The notes below the pieces were generated by a model, which worked only from the letters and a program-made list of their open reading frames with translations, searched no databases and was not told where the DNA came from. This document shows, in pieces, positions 36,701 through 48,100 of a stretch of DNA of 64,000 bases (its first letter is position 1; every line of letters starts with the position of its first letter). Source of the stretch: Symbiodinium natans (Eukaryota; Sar; Dinophyceae; Suessiales; Symbiodiniaceae); contig CAJNDS010002124.1 of assembly GCA_905221605.1 (NCBI GenBank), positions 248,496 through 312,495 of the forward strand, read 5' to 3'. The translations under genes were made by a program, and so were the position numbers.

Positions 36701-39700
36701 AAAAAATATATAGTATACACGTTGCTATAGATAAAAATGGGGGCTGCGCCCCCCCCCCCCCCCCCCCTCCCCGACTCCCCCCCCGCAGTCGTGCAGGCCT
36801 GCTTCAAAGCATACGCGCCTTTTCGAAACCCATGATGCGAGCATGGTGTTTGCATAGGGAGGGGGGGCCTGCGTCTCCCCCTAACCCCCCCGCTGTTTTA
36901 AGTCGTGCAAGTTTGCTTCAAAGCACACGCGTTTTCTGAAGCCCATGATGCGAGCATTGTGTTTGCAAATGGGCCCCAACCCCCCGCTGTCGTGCAAGCT
37001 TGCACCTGTACTGGAACCACGACGAGGACGCGCCGAATGCGTTCATAGGACGCACCTTTCATTACACCCAGCCGGTGGACAAGGCACAGTGATTACTCCA
37101 GCTGGAGGAAAGCGTTCTTGACACTTGTGCACCCCCGCTCGCCCCATTTGGTGCTCCAAAGCCCCTAAGAAATTCCGTAAACCAATGAACCCGAGACCCT
37201 AAATCCTAAACTCTAAACCCTAAACCCTAAACCCTAAACCCCAAACCCGAAACCCTAAACCCTAAACCCTAAACCCTAAACCCTAAACCCTGAACCCTAG
37301 TCATTTCCCCCCCCATGCAAGAATCCGTAAGGGCCGCGGGGCCGGCATGCTCGGCTCGGCCCTCGTTCCGGCCCCGGCGACCGAGGCCGGGGGTTGAGGG
37401 TTTGGGGTTTAGGGTTGAGGGTTTCGGGTTTAGGGTTTAGGGTTCAGGGCTTAGGGTTTGGGGTTTCGGGTTTGGGGTGTAGGTTTTGGGGTTTAGGGTT
37501 TAGGGTTTACAGTTTAGGGTTTAGGGTTTGGGGTTTGGGGGTTTGTAGGGTTGAGATTTTAGGCTTTGGGGTTTCGGGTTTAGGGGATTTGGGGGTTCAG
37601 GGGGTTTTGGGGTGGTTTAGGGGGTTTTAGGGTTTATAGGCCTGGAGGATTTTGGGGGTTTAGGGGTTTGGGGGATTTAGAGGGCTTCGGGGGGGGTGGG
37701 AGGGGGGGGCGGGGGTAGGGGTTTAAAGTTTTGGGTTTAGGCGCTTTCGGGGATCTCGGCGATTTCGGGTTTAGGGCTTCTCGACGGCGCCTGACTGCCC
37801 CAACAGAGGGCGGGAGGGGTGTGAGTTTAGTTGTTTAGGTGTTTCGTGGCTTTACCAGGTTTAGGGGATGTAAGGGATGTGAAGGGCTCAAGATTTCAGG
37901 ATGTTGGGGGGTGTCAGGCACCTTCAACCCTAATTACACACTCGACCCGTTCTATTTGTGAAATCTTACACGCTACGCCTGTAACCAAAAACCTGGAGCA
38001 CAAAGCCCGGAATCCAAAAACTGAATCCTTAAACCCCAAACCCCAAACCCTCAACCCCAAACCCTAAACCCTTAACCCCAAACCCTAAACCCCCAACCCT
38101 AAACCCTAAACCCTAAACCCTAAACCCTAAACCCTAAACCCTAAACCCTAAACCCTAAACCCTAAACCCTAAACCCTAAACCCTAAACCCCAAACCCTAA
38201 ACCCTAAACCCTAAACCCCAAGCCCTTAACCCCAAACCCTAAACCCCACACCCGAAACCCCAAACCCCAAGCCCTAAACCCGAAGGGCCGAGTCCCAATC
38301 CTCACAAGTCCAGGCGCCCTCGCCGCTGTGGCTGGCAGAGGAGGTGCAGAATGTAGGGTCCTACTTGTTGGGGGCTTAGGCCCCTGGGGTTCAGGGGTTT
38401 GGGGTTTAGGGCTTAGGGGTTTAGAGTTTGGGGTTTAGGGTTTATGGGGGGTTTAGGGATTATAGTGTTTATAGGGGGTTTAGGGGTTTAAGGGTTAGGG
38501 GTTTAGGGTTTTAGAGTTTAGGGTATTTTCTGGGATGTTCGAGCGGGGTTAATTTTCGGCCGTGCTAGGACCTCTCTCTTCAGACGATGCCGAATGTGAA
38601 ATTGAGGCTATTTTTGCCAAGCCTGAAAAAGTGTGAGTGCTTCACAAGACAACTGAACGAGCGCCTCGCTCCAAACCCCCCAGCGTTTAGTGTTGGGGTT
38701 TGGGTTAAGGTTTAGGCTCCGAACCCTATATTCCTCAACCTGAAACCCTAAATGCCCAGCTCTGCGCCTGACACCAACTTCGAGACCCTCAACCCCAAAC
38801 TCCCAAACCCCGAAGGTTTAGGCGCCTTAAGGCTTGGGGTTTAAGGTTTACTCCCCAAACACCTACCCTGCACCTTAAACTCTAAACCCCTAAGCACCTA
38901 ACCCTAAACCCTAAACTCCCAAAATCTAGAACCCCAAACCCTAGACCCTAAACTTAAAACCTGAGACACTCAGCCAGCAGGACTTCAACGGATGCACCGA
39001 GGGCAAGGCCTGTCTTCTCTCGTTCAGGGCTTTAGGGTTTCAATAGAATTTAGGAAGTAGTGCTTAGGGGAGGGAGGGGGAGGGAGAGAGAGCGAGGGGA
39101 GCGTCCCTGGGGGTAGTTGCGCTGAGTTTTCAGAGGGTTTGTCGCACGGTCGTGTTCGAAGGTGTCCACACCGTCCCTTGATATGAAGCCGGGTATATTT
39201 TTCTGTTTTTGGTGAGTGTATATAAGGTTCCTTTTTAATATTGGTGAGTGTATATACCTGGTGTCCTTTTGGGGGTACAAGAAATATATACCCTACTTCA
39301 TATGGTCCCTTACTTCTTTAAAGGGCTCTGATGTATGGGGCGCTTGGGGTTGATTGGGGTTTTCGAAGGGGTTCCCCTTCTAAGGGCCCATATAAAGGGA
39401 CCATGTCATAGACTGTCATAGGGTCTAAACACTTTAAGCCCTAACCTGAAACCCTAACCCTAAACCCTAAACCCTAAACCCTAAACCCTAAACCCTAAAC
39501 CCTAAACCCTAAACCCTAAACCCTAAACCCTAAACCCTAAACCCTAAACCCTAAACCCTAAACCCTAAACCCTAAACCCTAAACCCTAAACCCTAAACCC
39601 TAAACCCTAAACCCTAAACCCTAAACCCTAAACCCTAAACCCTAAACCCTAAACCCTAAACCCTAAACCCTAAACCCTAAACCCTAAACCCTAAACCCTA

Positions 39701-41343
39701 CTCACGGGTGGAATCGTTCAAGCTCCCCCATTCCTTCCGCAAGGACTTCTGGGCTTTGTGCGCATTTTGGGAGAGGGTTCAACAGATTTGGGGGGCCAAC
39801 TTTTTGGGCCTCCACACCACCAACCGGCAGGCTTTTGAGCTCGGGCGCATGGATCGCATCGTCTGCGGCGTCGTGACACCCGAGGGCCGCCACACCAGGC
39901 CTGGGGCTTGTGCGCTATTGTACCCCCTAGTATAATCCCTATTGAGGACTGTTCGTGTAAGGAGCCATGATTCTTGGGGCTCAGTTTGAAGCACTTTACC
40001 CCAGAAAATGGAGCGACTGCCCAGGTTTATGATGCTTGGGGCATAACTAGTCTGCCTTTGGTGGCGGTTCGGCCCATTCGGGTGCATGTTTTGGGATAAG
40101 GTTGGGGGTCAAAGTCACGGGTCGCTGCTGTCAAGAAGGAGCCCCGAGATTTGTTCAGCTTCGAAAGACAGTCTATGAATTCTTGTTGCTGACGGTTGCT
40201 GACGAGCTGGCGTGAAGGGGCGTTGTTTCGTGCTTCGTTTCATCTATCATACATGAAATGCTTTGAACCGAGAAGCACGCATATAAGTACATCATTCCAC
40301 ACAGATGAAGATGTATCGTGTCGCGTCTCCAGACGTGTGCCAGGTATCGGGTGCTGCACGACTTCTGAACGTGGGAAAATCGTCATCCCCCAAGAAACTC
40401 AGCAGAACAGCACTTCCCCCTTGGTAGGAAAGTATTGTTCACCATATCTAATAGAGCACATATCCCCTTTATCTCGCAGGAACTCATTTTATCCCGGATC
40501 TCGCGGCCAGGTACCTGGTGTTGCACCAGCATCTGCTGCTTCTTGTGCAGCCGGACAGGGGATTGCGGTCCTGAGTTGTAATTGCAGGGCTCAAGAATCC
40601 ACATGGCAAACCCCAAGCCCTAAACTCCAAAATGGCGTCTGCGGAAAGTGGAAGACCCTAGACCCCGACCCGTCGCCACTATATAAGCCCTAAACTACGA
40701 AACCCTGAACCACGAAGCCCTAAACCCTAAACCCTAAACCCTAAACTCTAAACCCTAATCAGGACCTGGTGCAGCCTGGCTGGGCCGTGGCTCGCACCTT
40801 GGTGCCACTCCGGTACGTCGACGCCCAGGCAGGCTTTTCCAACCCGAAACCCCAATCCACCTAAACCCTGAACCCTAATCCCTAAACCCTAATTAAGCCC
40901 GAAACCATAAACCCTAAACCCTGAACCCTAAACCCTCAACCCTAAACCCTAAACCCTAAACCCACCCTGGCAAAAGGATGAGGGACCCAGGCAGGGCTTG
41001 AGGTGTTTGGGGCTAAGTAAGGCTTAGGGGTTAGGGAGCTTGCTATAGGACCTCCCCCAACTCCGGGTACTTGCAGCTCTGCTTCCAAACCCCAAACCCT
41101 CAGCCTCAAACCCCAAACCAAAACCCAAACCCAGAATCCTCCTGAACCCTCAACCCCCAAACCCCAAAACCCGAAGCCCCAAATCCTAAACCACCTGCAG
41201 GCTATGGGCATGTATTGGTGTGGTTGTCAGAGTTTAGGATTTCGCGAGGTTTAGGGCTCTGGGGTTTGGAGTTTCGAGAGAGGTTCAGGGTTTTAGGGTT
41301 TTGGGCTTAGGGAGGGATGTAAGGGGTGTATGGCTGGGCTGTT

Positions 41344-41382
<39 letters not shown>

Positions 41383-42070
41383 TGTTAGAGAGAGAGCTTG
41401 GGGGGCATAGGCGGCGAGATGTATAGAGTTTTGATTCGGGGGTCGAAGCTCAATGGACTCCGGCTGATTTCTCAGAGACAAGAGCCTATGGATTTAAGAT
41501 TTCGGGTTGGGGTTTAGGTTTTGGGGTTTCGGTCGTAGGGTTTAGGTGTTAGGGTTCAGGTTTTCGGGTTCAGCTTTTGAATTTAGGTTTTCGGGTTTAG
41601 GTTTTGGGGCTTAGGATTTAGGGTTGAGGGTTCCGGGTGTTGGGCTTAGAAAGGGTGGTGAGGTTTGGGGAATTTTGGGGTTCTGGACATTGCCTGGCGT
41701 CTGGGGCCGATTCGTAGCGTGCGAGAAGCTTGATTGAGAAGATGGATATCTATCTAAGTAGATAATCCGTGAGTGTAAACAATAAACAGACAGATACATA
41801 CACATTGCAATACCTACCTATTTACGGAGATACACACACCGTCATGAAGATTTGAATGATGAATCGAAAAGACATGGGGTTCTTAAGGGAGGGGGGGGTT
41901 CATGGGGGGGGAGGGTAGAGTATTAGGGAAGCTTGGGCCCCCTCCCTTAAGAGCCCGATCAAACCCTAAACCCTAAACCCTAAACTCTAAACCCTAAACC
42001 CTAAACCCTAAACCCTAAACCCTAAACCCTAAACCCTAAACCCTAAACCCTAAACTCTCAACCCTAAACC

Positions 42071-42123
<53 letters not shown>

Positions 42124-45100
42124 ACCCTAAACCCTAAACCCTAAACCCTAAAAAACTCTCCCTTAAGAACCCTCACCTGGGGAGGTGGACAGAACCGACC
42201 ACCGCATGCTGCGCCTGACGCTTCGTCTTGCGCAGGGAGCCGCCTGCCCGGGAGAGGCCGGGGTTTAGGGTTTTAGGGGTTTAGGGTTTTAGGGTTTTCG
42301 GGTTTTAGGGGTTTAGGGTTTTCGGGTTTTAGGGTTTTCGGGTTTTAGGGTTTTAGGGTTTTAGGATTTTAGAGTTTTAGGGTTCAGGGTTTAGGGTTTA
42401 AGGTTTAGGGCTGAGGGTTGAGGGTTTAGGGTTTAGGTGGCGACAGATTTTTGAGGCCGAAGTTTGGGTTTCCGGGATTCAGGGGTGTAACTCGGGGCTG
42501 GCTTCGGGCTCCGGGATTTGGGGGTTGAGGATTTGGGATTTTGGGTTTTTGTGGGTTGACCTGGGTATTGAGCTTCAAGCCCTGCGGCGTGAGATACCTA
42601 ATACCCCAAACCCTAAACCCGTTCTCCGAACACATCTAACTAAGCTAAGTTAACACCCCAAGCGCCCGAACTCTAGACCCAAAGCAACCCCAAGCCTAAG
42701 CAGCCCGACACAATCCTAAACACCCTAAAGCCCAAAGCCCACCGTGAACCCGCCCCAAAAAATCGCAAACATCTCTGAATGTCCCCCCCCCCCCCCCCCC
42801 CCCCTCTTCCCTCCAAACTTCCCCACACGACCTTCAAAACGTTTCCCAAACAGGTCTAGGGTTTAGGGTTTAGGGTTTAGGGTTTAGGGTTTAGGGTTTA
42901 GGGTTTAGGGTTTAGGGCCCTCCCAAAACCCCCGAAAGGCCTCGGCCTTCGATCCCGGTGCTGCAGACGGGGAGGGCACGTCAAAGAGCCCCGGTCCTGT
43001 GGTTTCCTTGGGAGTTATAGAAGTTATAGAGTTTATGGTTCAGCTGTTTAGGGTTTAGGGTTTAGGGTTTAGGGACATAGAGCCCAAGAAAACTTTGAGT
43101 ATAGCCCTTGTACTATGGCATCTACAGGGAGTACATGATCTTCCATTCGCCGGCCATTTATTATGGCAGTTTTTGTGGTTACGGCTCTTATGCGTAGGAG
43201 AAGTACGACTCCGATGACTCTGGTGAAGGCGATGACGGTCATGACTATCAAGGCTCTCATGATGGGGTTTTGAGGCAATAGAGGTGTCGGAATAACTACT
43301 ACTAGTATATGGCCCCTATAGAAATGCGCTGGAATAAACCCCCCCCTCCTCCCAAAACCTACTGAAATCGCCCTGTGGTTTCGGATCCTCAGATTCGCCA
43401 AGCTCGAAGCGCTAGCGGCTGGGGGAGAGCATCTAGAAACGCCGGATCGCCCTGCCCTAAACCCTGAAGCCCTAAAAACCCTAAAAACCCTCTAAACCCT
43501 AAACCCTCAACCCTGAACCCTGAACCTTGAACCCTGAACCCTAAACCCTAAACCCTAAACCCCAACACCCTAGACCCCAAAAGCCTGGAAACCCCAAAGC
43601 CGTAAGCCGAGGACATCCTGCTTCCTGTTGACTCTCAGCTTCGAGGACCATTTGTTAGTTGTGTTTAGGGTTTAGGGTTTAGGGTTTAGGGTTTAGGGTT
43701 TAGGGTTTAGGGTCTAGGGTTAGGGTTTAGGGTTTAGAGTTTAGGGTTTACGGTGTGCATCAGTGTGCGCACGCAGAGAGTGCGCCTTTTCTTCTCCCTC
43801 TTGCGCACTTGCATAGCTTAGTAGCCCCACCCCCGACCCGAACGACATCCCCCTCAAACCGTGGAGCAAGGGGGGGTGTTCTTGCTTTTATTCAGGCACC
43901 TTCCCAATGGCTGAGCTGGCCTCTGCACTTTGGGCTTTCCGGAAAGCCCTACATTTGGGATAAAGGCTAAACCCTAAAGCCCTAAAGCCTAAACCCTAAA
44001 CCCCTATAGGGGGTTCAAGAATGCTTAAGGTGTGGTCTTATGTGACGGTTTTGTGGCTTTTGGGCCGGGGGCAGCCTTTCTTGGCACGAAGCCTTTCTGG
44101 TTTAAGGTTTTAAAGGTGTACTCTGTCATAGCGGGGTAACATTTTGCATTTTCTGGGTACTTAAAAAACTCAATAAGGAATAGACATTTGAGTTTTTAGT
44201 GCTACCCCGACCATGAACTAGTGTACGGGGCTTTGGGGAAATTTCGGAAAACGCCGCGGCACCGGAAACGGAAAGAGGACAACCAGCGCAGACTCTTTGC
44301 CGAGAACCACTTGTGCAAGTACCGGAAGGCCGCGCCCCCCCCCCTCTTCTCTCAGGGGCACACGTGAGGTTCACTTCTTAACCAATTATAACTGTACTTA
44401 TACCTGTACTTACTACCATATGAAGGCACTTGAGGGTTATAAGTCCTAAATAGGATAAGGGGGACCCTTCAAAGGGAACCCCATTTTAACCCTCTTCTGG
44501 CTCTCTTAAACAGGGACCTTATTCAGAGGGACTATATCCCCAAGGGTCCCCCTAATCCTCTCCCCTATATACTTGGTGAATAAGTACCATGAACCTCCAA
44601 GCAGAAGGGCACCCGGGTTTTCAGCTCCACGGCGCCTCTTCGACCTTCTTGCCGGGAAACCCTGAAGCCCTCCCTAGGGTTTAGGGTTTAGGGTTTAGGG
44701 TTTAGGGTCTAGGGTCTAGGGTTTAGGGTTTAGGGTTGAGGGAGCTGCCAGACCAGGGGCATGTCGTCGAAGTTCGGGAGCTTGATTGTCCTTCGAGCGG
44801 GGCGAAGGGTCCGCAGGGTTTTGGGTCACGATGTCAAGGCGTAGGTCATGATTCGGAGAACCCCCACTTCGGGTACTCATCCTAGTTGCCAAGTTTTCTG
44901 AGCCGACAGCCCTGACCTGAACTAAGCTTCTAGTGCTCCTGGGTCTCTCAGGCCTTGCGAACTCCTACACCAACGGGAGTCTAAGGTTTAGGTCGCGCCC
45001 TTTAAACTCAAGCCCTAATTCCTACACCCTAAACCTTAGGCCCTTTATGATGCTGATCACCCCCAACGTTTTTCTCGCAAGGCAGTGCGAGAACACCTCT

Positions 45101-48100
45101 CTGCGAACGTGGAGAAGTTTGTGGACGATCTGTGCGGACAGTGAGCCAGCGTGCTGAAAAAAAGCTGCTAGCACGTAGGTGAGGGGAGTTCCTAGTTTAG
45201 GGCTTAGGTTCCCTGATAAGCTCCTTAACCCGAGAAAGGGCACCCTTGTTATACCCAGGTTACTCTTTTGTCCCCAGAAATCTTGAGAAAGGTTGGGTTG
45301 CAGACCTGCCGGAAGCCCTTAGCCCTACACGCCTGCGAAGTGTTCCGGGTGGGATGGCTGTACCCTAAACCCTAAACCCTAAACCCTAAACCCTAAACCC
45401 TAAACCCTAAACCCTAAACCCTCAACCCTAAACCCTAAACAGTAGCCTACTTCGGCCCTCGGTGACCCAACGACAAGACCTGAGAATTGAACCCTCACGT
45501 CCTAAAGCCCTAGAAACCTTGTTGCATTAAAGCCCTACAACCTTGATGCCTGAACCTCTAAACCTTGGATCCCAAAAGCTCTAAAACCTTAAATCCCAAA
45601 AGCCCCAAGACCTTGTACACCCTAAAGCCTTAAACCCGAAAGGCCCAAAACCTTTTTAGACCCCCAAAACAATACCTTAAATTCTGGACCACGAAGCTCC
45701 CTGCCCGCCAAAGTCTCCGTTGGGAGGCGCCCGAGGAGTTGCACGTGAAGGCCTTGGCCCCAGCAACTGTGGGTTTGTCGGGGCTTTTGGCGGGGGCTTA
45801 TGGGGTTTGCATGGGGCTTATGAGGTGTTGTGGGGCTTGTGAGGTCTGTGAGGTTTTAGGGGGTTCAGGAGGTTCGGGGGTTTAGGGTTTAGGGTTTAGG
45901 GTTTAGGGTTTAGGGTTTAGGGTTTAGGGTTTAGGGTTTAGGGTTCAGGGTTCAGGGTTCAGGGTTTAGGGGGTTGGAGGATCTACAAGCAGCCCTTGGC
46001 TTCCCAAAACACGGATGTCCACGCTGCACCTTGAGAGCCTGGGGCCCTAAACCCTAAACCCTAAACCCTAAACCCTAAACCCTAAACCCTAAACCCTAAA
46101 CCCTTAAACAAGAAAGCCTGAACCCGAAACAATTTAAGTGACCCTTTGCCGAAACCTATGATTTATGAAAGGAGTTACCCGAAGCGTTTGAAGTGCTTCT
46201 GACTCGGAAAACGATAACCGAGAAAACAACGAGAACTTTATCATATGGCCCCTGATTGCTGCATCGGGTATTCCAGTACTGAGCTTGTACTATAAAGCAA
46301 TGAACTCCAGCCAGCTCACGGGCACGGCACTTCCAGCACTAAGCTTGTACTACAAATCAACGAAAATGCCTGTTAAAGAGGCATGAATTTGTAGGCTGCT
46401 CCACCAAACCCTGCAAAACGACAACCCTAGAACGGAAGAATCGATCTAAAGCGTGGGGGTTTACAACCCGTTTGGGGTGTAGGGTTACTAAGAACCTACC
46501 GACCAAGTTCCCCGAGCCCGAAGCCCTAAAGCCCCCTAAGGCCCTGAACCCGAAGAGCCCTGAACCCAAAACCCTACTAATTTCCCTGAGCTTTCCTCTT
46601 CACCGTTTACCCTAAGCCCTTTACAAACGCCCACCCTAAACCCTAAACCCTCAAAACCCCCGTAACTTGAAATTATTCAAAAAACGAAACTTTCCTCGAA
46701 ACTCCCCGAAACCTCCCCGGACCTGAACCCTTATTAATTGCAATAAACCCTAAACCCTAAACCCTAAATCCTAAACCCTAAACCCTAAACCAGATCCGGG
46801 TGCTGCATCACGACCCTTCCCTGGAGTGCATCCAAAGCGTGGACAGCGGGCCGCTTCGCCTCCGCCCGGGGCCTCAAGGGATGGTCAAGGGTTTAGGGTT
46901 TAGGGTTTAGGGTTTGGGGTTTAGGGTTTAGGGTTCAGGGTTTAGGGTTTGGGGTCTGGGGTTTAGGGTTTCGGGTCTAGGGCTTGGTTCACGGCTTGGG
47001 GCTCTATTGTAAGAAGGTTGCTAGTTTGGAGCCCACCCATCTTACTACGTAGCCCCTAAACCCCTAAAACCTTGAAGTTGGGCAACTGCAAGGTGGGCTG
47101 TAGTAGAGTTTGCTGAGGCCGTCGCCCATGTCGGCTTTGGGCATTTGTTAGGGCGCCCCGTTCGGGGCGCCCTGGGCTTAGTGTTCAGGGTTTCGGGGTC
47201 AGGGCTTGTGTGGCTTTGGGTTTAAAGTGTGTGGTGCTTATATGTTTAGACATGAGGTTACGGCTTCGGGGCTGTTTATGGCGTTCAGGGTTTGTGTGGT
47301 TCAGGGGTTGAGATACATGAGTCTTCGGACATGGTAGGATGGATTTATGGGCTTTATAGGGGCTTGTTTTGCTTGCTTTTAGTCAGGGTTAGACTTGAGA
47401 GTTTTCTAGGGCGCTGTGATGTCATTAGCTAGGCTCCCTAGAACAATCCTAAATGCTAAACCCAGAGTACTATACCCTCACCCTTCAAACCTAAACCCTG
47501 TACCCTCGACCTCAAAGCCCAAACCCTATACCCTCAAGCTTAAACCCTAAACCCTAAACCCTAAACCCTAATCCCTAATCCCTAAACCCTAAACCCTAAG
47601 CCCTAAGCCCTAAACCCTAAACCCTAGGGTTAAACCCTCAACCCTAAACAATCCAACCTTAACCCCTAAATCTTCGGCACCTGAATCCCTTGAGGCCCTT
47701 ACTCCTTCGTTTTATTTTATTTTGATAAATTCGCCCCTTTGACCCAAAAAGGTTGCCCTAACCCGAAGCCCTACATCCCAACATCCCTAAACCCTAAACC
47801 CTAATCCCTAAACCCTAAACCCTAAACTCTAAACTCTAAACCCTAAACCCTAAACCCTAAACCCTAAACCCTAAACCCTAAACCCCTTGAAGCCCAAAGG
47901 TCAAGGCACCCAGCTGGTGGTGAACCGCTCGGACGTGGAGCATCTGATCCGGTCTGGCAAGGTGCAGAAATTTGGCACTCGGGGAGGTTGCAGGGTTTAA
48001 GGGTTCAGGGCTTAGGGAACCCAAAAATTAACCCTAAACCCTAAACCCTAAACCCTAAACCCTAAACCCTAAACCCTAAACCCTAAACCCTGAACCCTAA

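Noticed and set aside
40196..40693. 165-codon plus-strand frame
   Set aside because: Lies in an intron between two well-supported exons, ends in CCCTAAA-derived residues, and shows no family features.
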